From Xenoacremonium recifei (taxonomy: Eukaryota > Ascomycota > Sordariomycetes > Hypocreales > Nectriaceae), in contig WOFQ01000021.1 in the NCBI GenBank assembly GCA_012184525.1, positions 186,001 to 250,000 of the forward strand: DNA of 64,000 nt. Reading direction: 5' to 3'. The notes under the pieces were generated by a model. That model saw only the letters and a list, made by a program, of their open reading frames with translations, was not told the origin of the DNA and searched no databases. Each line of letters starts with the position of its first letter. The first letter of the stretch is position 1. The translations under genes and the position numbers were made by a program. Positions 54,391 through 64,000 of the stretch are shown here, piece after piece.

Positions 54391-55908
54391 TCACAAAACA
54401 AGGCCGTTGACAGCGTCCAATGCGCTCTCCACGGCCGATTCCAGCTCTTCGACTCTCGTCTTGAGCCCTTTATTTTCGTCTTTTAGGAGGCTCACGGTAT
54501 CCCAGGCAATACTAGCCTCCTGTCCTTGGCAGTTCCGGCAGTTGGCGGGCGCAAGCTCCGGTTCCTTGGGCGACTCACCCGAGATGCCCTTAAAGAGCTT
54601 CTGGAATGCTGTCATTTGGGTGTTGCTGGCTCGCGCCGTTCGAGGCGGGCCTAGCATGGCGGGCTTTGGTGGAGGAGCCGCCGGCTCTGTGGGACTAGGG
54701 GTGAACTCCGACATGGTGGTTGCAATTGTCGGGCTGCGAGATCGGGAGAAGATGCTGGCCTCGTCGAAGCTTTCCTCGTCGGTGTCGAGGCTGAGATCTG
54801 ATTTGGAGGTGGCGCTGCTCTTCCTCCAGTCTCGCTTCTTCTGGTCCTCCTCGGCACCAAGGTCCTCGGACAGAGCCGACGCTTCTGAGGGAGCCACGGG
54901 GGCGCTCTTGTCACGTCGATATCGATCATCCATCTGCGACCGCCTCTCGCGCGCGAGCTCCTCTAGAAGTGATTGCATGGCGCTCTCGCGTTCAGCGGCT
55001 TTTCGTGCCATATCCTCCAACTGCATCTTGAGGTGTTGTACGCGGATCTCCACTTCGTCTTGCTCCTCAGTCTGAGCATCCCGCTCTGCCTTGAGTTCCC
55101 GGTACTCAATTGTTCGTTGTTGGTATGCAATTTGAAACTTGCTCAGTAGACCCATGGCCGTCATCTGGAGGTTTTTGTATGCGGCTGGTGAGAAAGCGGA
55201 TCCATCGTTGGGAGAACCTTGGGGGAAGAGAGCAGAGTCGATGTCGAGATTCATTAGTTCGTCATCCTGGGGTACCGACACGGGGGAAGTAGTCAATTCC
55301 TTGAAAGCCGAGACCGAGTTGGCGAAGAAGGCGAAACGAGAACTGCCTCCTGATGAGGCAACCTTGGAAGTAGTCGAAGAGCTTCGTGCTCGGGTCGAAA
55401 CAGGATCTATAGGACTTGTTGGTGCCTTGCCGTCATTGTAATTGCCTGTGCGGCCCAACCAACCTGGAACGCGAGATCGCGGACCTCCATCTGCAGCACC
55501 AGGCCTCTTGTCGCCGGTGAAAGACATGTCGACGGAGTTGGGTCGAGCCTCGGGGTGGTCGCCAGGAACCCTGGAGGCAAGGCCCAAGTCGGGAGCGTCG
55601 GTATACGAAATTGACTGGCGTAGGGGGGACTGTATCCGGGGCGAGCCCACGTCTACATTGAAGTAGGAGTCTCGGCGGGGATGGCTTCCAGGTGACGATG
55701 GTGAAGCCGTCGACGAAGTGTATTGCGGATATGCAGAAGTGGTGTTTGTTTCAGAGAAGACGACTTGCGCGTCGAGAGGACCCAGAGCAGCATGAACTGG
55801 ACCAGGGGCCACGGAGCGAGGACGGCAATTAACATGAAGATGATCGAACCCCTGGACCGTAACAGCAGGTGATGGACCCCCGTCGATGGAAGCACGGGAG
55901 CTTAGCAT
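54391..55908 (-). CDS. Conserved fungal coiled-coil protein, function unknown
   Basis: This is a single-exon gene of 505 residues that I do not recognise by name. The N-terminal 230 residues are disordered and Ser/Pro-rich, with many possible phosphorylation sites (SSPGSHPRRDS, SPLRQSISY, PTSPIDP). A central segment (about residues 245-325) is a strong coiled coil: FQIAYQQRTIEYRELKAERDA, then EVEIRVQHLKMQLEDMARKA. A second charged low-complexity stretch follows. The C-terminus has a Cys pair (NCRNCQGQE) and a second coiled coil (DTVSLLKDENKGLKTRVEEL). The paired coiled coils with a short CxxC-like knuckle suggest a scaffold or cytoskeletal adaptor. This is inference. Confidence 0.8.
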   Translation of the reverse strand: MLSSRASIDGGPSPAVTVQGFDHLHVNCRPRSVAPGPVHAALGPLDAQVVFSETNTTSAYPQYTSSTASPSSPGSHPRRDSYFNVDVGSPRIQSPLRQSISYTDAPDLGLASRVPGDHPEARPNSVDMSFTGDKRPGAADGGPRSRVPGWLGRTGNYNDGKAPTSPIDPVSTRARSSSTTSKVASSGGSSRFAFFANSVSAFKELTTSPVSVPQDDELMNLDIDSALFPQGSPNDGSAFSPAAYKNLQMTAMGLLSKFQIAYQQRTIEYRELKAERDAQTEEQDEVEIRVQHLKMQLEDMARKAAERESAMQSLLEELARERRSQMDDRYRRDKSAPVAPSEASALSEDLGAEEDQKKRDWRKSSATSKSDLSLDTDEESFDEASIFSRSRSPTIATTMSEFTPSPTEPAAPPPKPAMLGPPRTARASNTQMTAFQKLFKGISGESPKEPELAPANCRNCQGQEASIAWDTVSLLKDENKGLKTRVEELESAVESALDAVNGLVL

Positions 55909-58374
55909 GATGAGCTAACGTTTCGGGTGGGACTCGCCCCAGCCTTGAACTCTGTCTGTGATCTCGAGCCGCGAGTTTAAAACGGCGATGGCGATGGGCA
56001 GCTGGATCCCGTCCGTCTAGACTTGAGGCCGAAGGCGGCAGCGTTTTGGTGGAGGAGAGAGACGAGGCGTTGCTGGCCGGTTGCGCCTAGAGGAAGCGGT
56101 CGAGCGGGAGATTCAGCAGGCGTTATCAGTTGGGACGGGTGTTTCGTTTCTCGCGCGGAGAGACCAGCTCGTCGGCGACGTCTTCAAACAAGGTGTCTGT
56201 CTCGTTGTCACTGCGTTCGGTCGGTGGCAACGGTGACGATCACAGATAGAGTGCAGAGACGCAGAGCCAGCGTCGATCGAGACTCCCGCGAAGCTTTGTC
56301 GACGTGCCCGTCGCGAGGGCAATTTGGCGGGGTTGGGGCCTCTGAGAACAGTGACAGCCCGTCTCCGGCACGCAGCGAGGATGGTGAGGAATGGAGCGGG
56401 ACGAAACCTGGACGGCTCGATCCTCGAAGACGGCCGGCGTCTTGCCCGTTGCGGCTTAGCGCAGGGAGCAAGCTTCGCCCGTCGTGATTGGAAGCGTTTG
56501 GACGAAGACGCGGCCCGTTGAAAACGTGGGCGACGGCGACAGAACAAGGGTGTTTGTTTCTGTCTGCACGTACCATTGGAGCACAAGACGGTGACTCAAG
56601 CTGCAGCTGACCTAGAATCAGGGCTCGACCGCGAGGGGAAAAAAGCAAAGCGACGTCGTCCGTGTTAGTCGAATGCTTCAAGCCACAGCCCAGTCCGGCC
56701 AGCTGCCCTTGCTCCAAACGGGAAAAGCAGCGTCTCACCTGTCTAGAACCATGTGTTTCCGGGCACCGGTAGTCAGGAATGTCAACGCCACTACCGCCCT
56801 GCGACGAGACAGATGACGGGGGAAAATATCCGATGCCAGAAAATGCAATGCCAGCTGGGGTGGCAAAAGAGGCAGATCAGGGAGTCTGACCTGAGGTCAT
56901 GGAATTCCGTCGGACGATGAAATGCCTAATTCCTGGAAGCTCGACGCAAGGCTGCATCATATGCATAAGATATGCACAGGGACGTCACCGGCCGCAGATA
57001 CGGGACCCTGAAGGACCCTGACCTGCCGTCCAGTCAGCACCTTGACTGGGGGAGGTGCCCGCTAAAATCCCGGTTTCTTCAGCGCTGACACCGCTGAAGA
57101 TATTCTAGCTGTGAGTGAGTGGAGTGCCTGTGGCTGCCACCCAATTGGCCCAAGCTCCAAGACCGGACCCGAAGCAGCCTCCAGCTCTTGAGGCCCGTCA
57201 CTGTGGTTGTGTGGCTCGCAGGGCTGGCCTGCTATGTTAACTCAACTTTCCACCGCCACATGAGAAACATGGCTGAAGCCCGAAAGCTTACATAGCAGAG
57301 GGTCCAGACGGGAGCCGATGCACGTTGCTGTGGCGCGCTCTGACTGGTCCAGCTGCCGGTTTTGGGAGGCATTAAGCTTTCCAGACCATGCCATTAGTCG
57401 GTGATCCAGCTCCGTCCAGTAAACGCTCGTCACATCGACTGCAGTCGAGATCTCGGGCCTGTGATTCTAGACCCAGCATCTGGACGGTGTGGCCGGATGC
57501 TTTAGGATATTGCGAACGCCAGCCTCTCTTTCCGGCTTCTCTGCGGGCGAGATGGGATGTCATGGAAGGAGTGTCTCCTGAGTTTGTAAGAGAAGTTGGA
57601 TCTGTCGCACAGAGGAGGATCAAACGGAGACTTTGGTCCTGTTCTATTGGCGGTGCAAGCGAGACTGAGGTGATGACTTACACTAAGGTACCTGTTTGCA
57701 CATTGAGCCAGCTTCCCCTATCTTTGAGAATACTCTTAGTGTGCGATGGTCGCCATCACAGCCTACCATATGTCCCTGATCGTGTGACTGATGTTTCAAT
57801 GATCAACGATGCGTGAGAAAAAGATATGTTAACCTAGTCGTATCCTCTTTGTAAGGTGTCTGTCTCCTGCTGCTCTAGATGTTCTCGTATCGAACTGCTT
57901 CAGGCAGGCCGGGCTGACGTGAGGGTGGCTCTTTCCTCTCAACACCAAGGACCCAAACACCGCCTAACGGTTCGAAATCGTGAACAGCTTCACTCCTTCT
58001 TCCATACACTTCGGCATCGTAAATCCCGTAAGCAAGAGGGAAATGACCTTCCCACCCTCTGCTGTCCCCTTCCATCCTTTCTCGGCTGCAATGAGGCAGC
58101 TTCCCAACATGGCCGTTCACAAGAACCGAGGAAAGCAGCATTCATGCCTTCTCACGCATTTCTGTTGATCTAGCTCTCGGTGTTTCTTCCGCTTTCTGTC
58201 TCTTCTTTTTGTTCTTCTCCTCTACAACATTATCATCATCGTTGGCTCAAACCCAACGCTATCGTCGATCATTCACAGAGCTCGTCTCCATCATTCTCTT
58301 TATTTCCCACTACAATTCTACATCAGTAGCGACTACTCGGATTTTTCCTATACATTGTCGACCTTTCAACCAGA
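55909..58374. other. Divergent intergenic region, 2.5 kb
   Basis: This is the promoter region for the minus-strand coiled-coil gene and the plus-strand membrane protein gene. Frames near 56023-56740 occur on both strands and have no domain. A pyrimidine-rich leader lies at 58170-58370. I see no gene, RNA or transposon in it. Confidence 0.5.
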
Positions 58375-59202
58375 ATGGCCACCAGAAATGGCCCGGGCCA
58401 CTTGACCCGCGCTGTTCTCACTGCCCTCCTAGCCTTGTACAGCCTCCTCAACTTCATCTTGTTCATCCTCGCCGCTGTTTCAGCTCATTTTGTACACCAC
58501 GGGAAGCACAAGGAGTACCAAGACACCTTGACAAAAACCTTTACAAACGACATTCTACGCAGAGACCTTGACGATGACACTGAAACTTCCAGCTTCCTCG
58601 ATTTTTTCAGTGAAGACAGCTACGACGAGCATGGAGACAAAGAGTACGACCATGATGAGGAAACGCACAAGAAGATTTTCGGCCACTTGTTTCGTTTCGG
58701 CCCTACTTACATTTTCATCCTACTGGTGATAGTGGCCTTATTCGTCTGGATCACCACCAGCATCATGCTCTTCAATTGTTTAGTTCGCGGCAGAAATCTC
58801 GGTTCCGGTTTCGCTCGTTACGTCTTCCTGGGAGCTGCGCTCACCGTCCTCACCTACCTGCCTATCCTTTGCCTGATTTGGTGGCATGGAAGCGGCATCG
58901 AATGGTTCACAGACCGTGTATGGTATCATCCCTACACGATAAACGCAACTCTCGTCATGACCAATGTGGTCTTGTAAGTCAAGCTAGCCTCGCTCAAAAT
59001 CCGGAACTCACCGTGCTGACATGATCTAAGCCTCCTCGGTGTCTTGCTGACCCTAATCGCCGCTGTTGCTGGTCCCCTGTCGCTACAATCTTCTCCACCG
59101 TCTGGGACCACAACACCTACAACCACGACGGCGACCAGCACTCCGGGAACGACCACTCTTGGGTTCCCGACGCGCTCCACCAGCGATGCCTTTGTTCACT
59201 GA
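58375..59202 (+). CDS. Fungal multi-pass membrane protein, function unknown
   Basis: I do not recognise the family. Exons are 58375-58973 and 59031-59202, giving 256 residues. Four hydrophobic segments are visible: about 12-40 (ALLALYSLLNFILFILAAVS), 112-132 (YIFILLVIVALFVWITTSIM), 146-168 and 197-218. Between the first two lies an acidic loop (DDDTETSSFLDFFSEDSYDE) with a His/Asp-rich stretch. The C-terminal tail is Thr/Pro/Ser-rich (TTTPTTTTATSTPGTTT), resembling an O-glycosylated external tail. Splicing in phase 2 carries the fourth helix across the intron. The architecture (four helices, long first loop) loosely recalls SUR7/claudin-like proteins, but no CxxxC claudin signature is seen. 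Confidence 0.72.
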
Positions 59203-59732
59203 AGGTGGCCGGCGCCGTCATGGCGCAGAACGCCTTTCTTAGGGATGTAGGAAGTCTTGGATGAGGAGCTCGAGAAGAGGACAAACCGGAGAAGAGCGAC
59301 GGTTGCAAAACACCTAAATGATAATGATAGCCCTGCGTAATTAGGGAGTGGCCGATTTGTATGCTTAGCGGAGGTTGATAAGACACAGGAGCAAGGTTCA
59401 TAATTACTGGGCGGCTCAACGCCAAACCCTGAGCCGCTCGTCCATCGAGTGAGACTTGCAATGGAATTGGAACGCTTCAAGGCATTAAATCTCTCACTAG
59501 AGTGCAATCCGTAACGATCGTCTGTGTATTATGGCTCGGGAAAAGGTCTTTACCCGTCCATTCAAGCTAATGATTCTCATAAACTCCTCTATTCCAGCCG
59601 TAGGTGGTGTGTGTTCGTCAATGTTCGTGATAGCCATGATGGGGGAAAAGGTAACAACGCTCAAGATCAAAAAGGTTATCCAAAGAAAAATGAATATGCC
59701 ATGCCAACTCCGATAAAATCGTTTCGTATCCT
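59203..59732. other. Convergent spacer
   Basis: This 530-base region lies between two convergent genes and probably holds their 3' UTRs. I see no other feature in it. Confidence 0.5.
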
Positions 59733-61418
59733 TTACCGCAGTTCAACAGAGGGGAAATACCTAGGGCCTGCGTATCCGCGCGCCATGACGGACTGGATAT
59801 CAATGTTGCTAGAAGGGTCGTGGTGCGAGCTCCACATCTTAAGCAGAATGAAGCGGCCGGAAACAGGGGGGTCGAAGCGAATGGTGCACTTGCTCTTCTT
59901 CTTCTCGATGAAGAAGCGGGCGTGCGGGCGCAGCATCTCGCCGCCGACGGCGCTGACGGCCTCCTGGGTGGCGGAGACATGGGCCTCCCAGGCCTCGGCG
60001 AGGGTAACGGAGGGCCGCGGGGTCTGGGATGAGGCCGTGGCCGTGGCGGCTGTAGATGCGGAGGGCACGGGGCGGCGGGCGGAGGGGTTGTGGGAGGCGT
60101 TGTAGGCGCGCCAGTTGCGCTCGTGCTCGCCGAAGTAGGCCTCGGCGCCGAAGGGGTTGTCGTCCGAGTCGGAGTCGAGACTCTCGAAGGGCAGGGAGCC
60201 GATGTGGTTGCGGATGGGGTGCAGACGGCGGACGCCGGGGTCGGCGGCGCGGCGGGGGATGTCGTAGGGGTCAGGCGCGCCGTCGTCGTCCTCGGCGTCG
60301 CTGCACTCGGTGGTGATGTTGAAGTCGGGCACGTTGGCGGTGAACTCGCGCGGCATCAAGGGCGTGCGGGAATCCGAGTCGTCGGGGATCGGGCGATAGA
60401 CATACGCCCGCCGGCCGCTAGATGATCTGCTGTCGGTGTGTCGGATGGAGACTATTTCTGTGGGCTCCAAGGGTTGGAGGGTGTTGTCGCTGGAGTCGTC
60501 ACTGCTGCCGTTGCGGTTCTTGGAGTATTGGATCTGGTAGTGGGCTGTGCGGTTGAGCTTGTCGTCTTCGTTCATAGCTATGAAGACCATGCCTTCTCGT
60601 ACACTGGAGGGGAAGTAGTCAGCGAGGGAGTCTCATATAAACGCGAATCTTGCTTCAACTTACGGGTGAGAGTAAGCCATGGATAATGGGGCCTTGATAA
60701 CCAACTCCTGCAGCGTGAAGACGGTGCCTCCCTGATGTCGCAACACGATATTACATCGATTACCCTTTGTGCAGTACACAGAGGTGTCGTTCTTGAGGAT
60801 ATTCTCCGCCGGGTAGGACGAGTCGTTGGAAAACATGCCGCCGTCACAGCTCACCATCTCCATTCTGAGATCTCCCGGTTCAACCTGGCCATACGTGCCA
60901 TATCGGAAGGCCTTGAAGGAGGACACCATGCGGTCCGAGTCCAGCTTCCGCCGCTTGTGCCGTCGGTTGTCGTCAGAAAGATCCTGTGACCGAACCGGCG
61001 GCGAATAACTCGGCGGCATCAGCGGAGGGGTGATGGAGGTGCTGTGCAGGTCCAGCAGCGCGCGGAGGTGGGAGTTGGCCTCCTCCAGCGTGCGGTCCAG
61101 GTCCTCGAGGTTGCTTCCACGAGACAGGTCGCCGCCGCGAATCCGCTCCAGGCGAGAGCCAGACCAGACCTCCTCTTGGCGGTAGCTATCCCCGAATCTC
61201 TCCTCGCTAATGATGCTGTTGTCGAGGTTGCGAATGCGTTCTGCGCGGCGAAAGGCTGAGTTATGACGGGAATGCGGCAAGCTGTTGCTATTGCGGTCTC
61301 GCAGAGAGGCCCGCAAGGGAGCGTCGCGGGGGTTTGGTGGAGGCGGTAGAGGCGGGAAGTCGTCGAAGGTATCGCGGGAGTGTCGGCGGTGCGAGGACGG
61401 GCTCGACCGTGAGGACAT
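59733..61418 (-). CDS. Ser-rich conserved fungal protein with possible beta-sandwich domain
   Basis: I cannot name it with confidence. Minus-strand exons are 61418-60664 and 60603-59733, giving 541 residues. The start at 61418 (MSSRSSPSSHRR) is the first in-frame ATG; the frame upstream is open to about 61499 but has no ATG. The N-terminal 190 residues are disordered, Arg/Ser/Pro-rich, with a basic KRRKLDSDR patch. A conserved half follows (SYPAENILKNDTSVYCTK, then RCNIVLRHQGGTVFTLQELV). An acidic linker (about residues 310-450) precedes a C-terminal conserved part (RPHARFFIEKKKSKCTIRF, then GRFILLKMW..IDIQSVMARGYAGPRYFP). The two parts flank the linker like halves of one discoidin-like beta sandwich, as in some ubiquitin-ligase adaptors. 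That is inference. Confidence 0.72.
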
Positions 61419-62950
61419 CGTTCTTCGGGCAGAGCCGAGATGTGCAGGTCCCGCGGCTAGGATAGGGCGGCGTATCGATGCTGAAGACGGATATTCCAAG
61501 CACAGTGGTAGGTTCGATCCCGGGAAATGTACAAAAAGGGATTAAGCTCGGCGAGACTTCTGCCTGGGCTCTACCTTATCCGTGGCCGGCCAGGAGGATG
61601 CGTTGACGTCGATATTCGGGATGGGATGTCGTGGGCCAAACTGGCTCGGCTGCGGTCATGCGGGGAGGGGCTTTAGCGAGCTAATCCGTAGACGTAGGCG
61701 TTTCCAGAAGCAGAGGGAGCTGAGAGCCAGAAAGCAGGAATAGGGTTGAGACTGGGAGCAGAGCGGACTCGTCGTGTTGTTGAGCCTCGTCTAGGAGGCG
61801 TCGAGGGCCAGAGTGAGGCGGGCGAGGCAAGCGTAGAAGACGACGATTAGGATGTGAGAAACAAAGGAAACAGGAGGATGGATGGGAGGGAAGCCTTGGA
61901 GGCGGAGAGAAACGGACGGGGCGGCGGCCAGTTGGGGGCAAGCGAAGTCACAAGTCACAGACCACCACCAGCTCACGGGCAGGGCAGGGCAGTGGAGGGC
62001 AGGCACCCGATCCGATTCAGCGCAACGCAGCGCAGCGACCGCCGGACTGGACACTGTGAGACTTGCGAGAGGGAGCCTGGAAATAGAATGGCCGAGCGAG
62101 CGAGTGACATTTGGCTGTTGGAGGTGTGCTGAGAACAGGACCTTGGCACCCTAAAAAAGCAATAATACCACTTGGGAAAGAGCATGATCCTGGCCTGGCG
62201 CTCCTTCCCCCAGTCAGTAGCAAACAGAAGGCCGTGAGCATGGTCCATGGACGGGATGTCCGCTGTAAATCTGACGGGATCTTGCTGCAAACGCAACAGA
62301 GCAGCAATCCGACCCGACGCAAGTTTCTGCCGCCCGCACCTCAGCAGCGTCCCGGCGGTGACGAGAACCGCTCACAAGGCTTCCGTTCCAATTAGGTAGG
62401 AGGTAGGCACTTTCAGCGCATCGCGGGGTTCCGAGCCATTTCGTGATGCTGCGCGCCGGCGGGAACCCGCATGGTAAATGCTAGCAGCTACCTCGAAGCC
62501 CGGCCTTATAACGCTGTTGCACAGGTACCACTTTACCCTGGTCCCTAGCGCGTTTTCCCGCAGCCCCTGCTCCCGACGGGTCCTCCAGCAGCATTCACAG
62601 GTACCCGCTAACAATTTCTCGCCCACTCGTGCATCACGCTGAGATCACCGTGGACGACGCCCGCCTGCTGGCATTATATCAGCCTGAACCGGACAACATC
62701 GCCTGCTTCACTCACCCGCTGCGACCAACGCCTCACTCATCTCATTCATCCATAAGCAGTGGATGAGGCTTGACCCCTCGCAGTCTTTCGAAACTTCCCC
62801 AGCGGGCTGGGGTCGTTGAGCTTTCATCTCCAATCGCGTCACTGGTCTCTTCCAAGACCAACAACAGCCTGTCCACATCCTCAGCCTCGCCGCTCAGCCT
62901 CGTCACCGTTTTCCTCCTCCCACCCTCTCAACGTCCGAGAGCCTTCCCCG
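61419..62950. other. Divergent promoter region, Ser-rich gene / AOS1
   Basis: This 1.5-kb region contains promoters for both genes. Bases 62700-62945 are a pyrimidine-rich leader before AOS1. A GGTTCGATCC string at 61511 resembles a tRNA B box, but no tRNA fold fits. No gene is seen. Confidence 0.5.
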
Positions 62951-64000
62951 ATGGACGCCTCAAATTCCAACCAGGAGCAACAGCCGTTGCCAGATGGCGC
63001 TGATGCCATCATGATGCAACCCCAACTCGATGCCAACGGCCTCGCTCACCTGCCCGTGGATCTCACTCCCCAGATGGACCCCAATGCGATGGCCGCGATG
63101 ATGTCTGACCCTTCGCTCATGGCTGATCCGTCGATGATGGGCCTCGCTATGCCCCCTGATGCGGCTGCTCTTATGATGAACCCCATGATGATGGCCAACG
63201 GCCACGCGCCCATAGTGCCACCTCCCCAACCCAACGGTGGCATCACTGCAGGTAAGGCCATCTTCATCACTTGCCCTCTATCATCTGATGTTTCATAAAC
63301 TAACCCCCTCTTCAGATGAAATCGCTCTGTATGATCGTCAGATCCGGCTTTGGGGCATGGCCGCGCAGGCCAAGATCCAAAGCGCCAACATCCTCCTCAT
63401 CACCATCAAGGCGCTCGCCAACGAGATCGCCAAGAACCTCGTCCTCGCCGGCATCGGCTCCCTCACTCTCCTCGACGGCGCCCTCGTCACCGAGGCCGAC
63501 TTTGGCGCGCAGTTCTTCCTGCGCGAGGACAAGCAGCTCATCGGCCAGAACCGCGCCCAAGCCGCCAGCGCTGCCATCCAGGAGCTCAACCCGCGCGTGC
63601 GCGTGCACGTCGACACCGAGGGTGTCAAGACCAAAGGCCCTAGCTACTTCGCCGGCTTTGATGTTGTCATCGCGACGGACCTCGACCCGGACACCTTCAA
63701 CCTCATCAACACAGCCACGCGCCTCAACGGCCGGGCCTTCTATGCTGCCGGCGTCCACGGCATGTACGGCTTCATCTTCAGCGATCTCATCGAGCACGAC
63801 TACGTCATCCAGCGCGACCTGGGCAATGTGGCCACGGAGCCCAAGCAAGAGACACGCACGCGCTCCATCGTCGCCGTCACCACCAAGCAAGAAGGCCCCA
63901 AGACGGTCGAATCCGTCACCAAGCGCGAGCTGTACTCAACCTGGTTCCTCGCTAGCGACCTCGCCGGCCTGCCCGAGGAGTACACCAAGTCGAAGCGGCG
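62951..64000 (+). CDS. AOS1: SUMO-activating enzyme subunit AOS1 (E1, 5' part)
   Basis: Aos1 forms the heterodimeric SUMO E1 with Uba2 and supplies the inactive adenylation half in the nucleus. Exons are 62951-63251 and 63316 to beyond the window edge, so the 3' end is missing; about 328 residues are visible. The ThiF-like domain begins DEIALYDRQIRLWG, typical of Aos1/Uba1 N-termini, then has ILLITIKALANEIAKNL, the family's nucleotide-binding strand GIGSLTLLDG, EADFGAQFF and FDVVIATDLD. As in other Aos1 proteins the catalytic Cys lies in the partner, not here. The first 100 residues are an unusual Met/Pro/Ala-rich extension (DPNAMAAMMSDPSLMADPSM), absent from yeast Aos1. An AOS1 call is favoured over ULA1 or UBA1 by the domain start and early architecture. 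Confidence 0.88.

Noticed and set aside
57970..57987. GGTTCGAAATC string resembling a tRNA T-arm
   Set aside because: Only three stem pairs are possible and there is no A box upstream.
61509..61523. GGTTCGATCC string resembling a tRNA B box
   Set aside because: The flanking bases do not form a T-stem, and no A box or acceptor stem lies at the right distance.

Overview
The window is nuclear DNA of a filamentous ascomycete (Pezizomycotina), most likely a Sordariomycete and perhaps from Hypocreales. The evidence is short introns of about 48-100 nt with GTRNGT donors and CTAAC-like branch points, GC-rich exons, Kozak-like CAACATG/CACCATG starts, pyrimidine-rich leaders, genes on both strands, and protein families such as a Ycf1-type ABCC pump, a DUF1749 esterase and a YDR124W-like protein. 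Nothing resolves genus or species. No rRNA, tRNA, CRISPR array or intact transposon was found.

Left part (1-31.4 kb), in order: an ABCG half-transporter (+); a NADH pyrophosphatase (-); a PQ-loop vacuolar cationic amino acid transporter (+); mitochondrial import channel TIM23 (+); an unrecognised protein with an in-frame TAG (+); a possible tiny ORF and a Pro/Gln-rich fungal protein with a GC-AG intron (+); a general amino acid permease with GATA motifs upstream (-); TTI1 of the TEL2-TTI1-TTI2 (TTT) complex (-); a SidJ-like alpha/beta-hydrolase with an iron-type GATA site upstream (+); and a Ycf1-like vacuolar conjugate/metal ABC pump (+).

Middle (31.4-40.4 kb): about 9 kb in which I find no convincing protein gene. 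It carries short perfect tandem duplications of 10-11 bp and recurrent ACTCCGT motifs. It ends at a YDR124W-like (DUF2841) gene and may act as that gene's long promoter or leader, or hold non-coding transcripts.

Right part (40.4-64 kb) is mostly housekeeping: YDR124W-like (+), bHLH factor CBF1 (-) divergent from dephospho-CoA kinase CAB5 (+), GID-complex subunit FYV10/GID9 (+) convergent with CCR4-NOT deadenylase CAF1/POP2 (-), CAF1 divergent from complex I subunit NDUFB3/B12 (+), a coiled-coil fungal protein (-), a multi-pass membrane protein (+), a Ser-rich conserved fungal protein (-), and the start of SUMO E1 subunit AOS1 (+), cut by the window edge.

There is no biosynthetic cluster. Possible functional links are iron/metal handling (SidJ-like esterase next to the Ycf1-like pump), amino acid transport (permease and PQ-loop exporter) and CBF1 with E-box sites in its own promoter region and in that of TIM23. 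The most unusual observations are the spliced reading frame that continues past a stop codon at 14162, the in-frame TAG at 10943, the 9-kb gene-poor block with its tandem duplications, and the three phased CTCGACACC repeats before the SidJ-like gene. Exon boundaries were worked out by hand from splice signals and reading frame, without transcript data.
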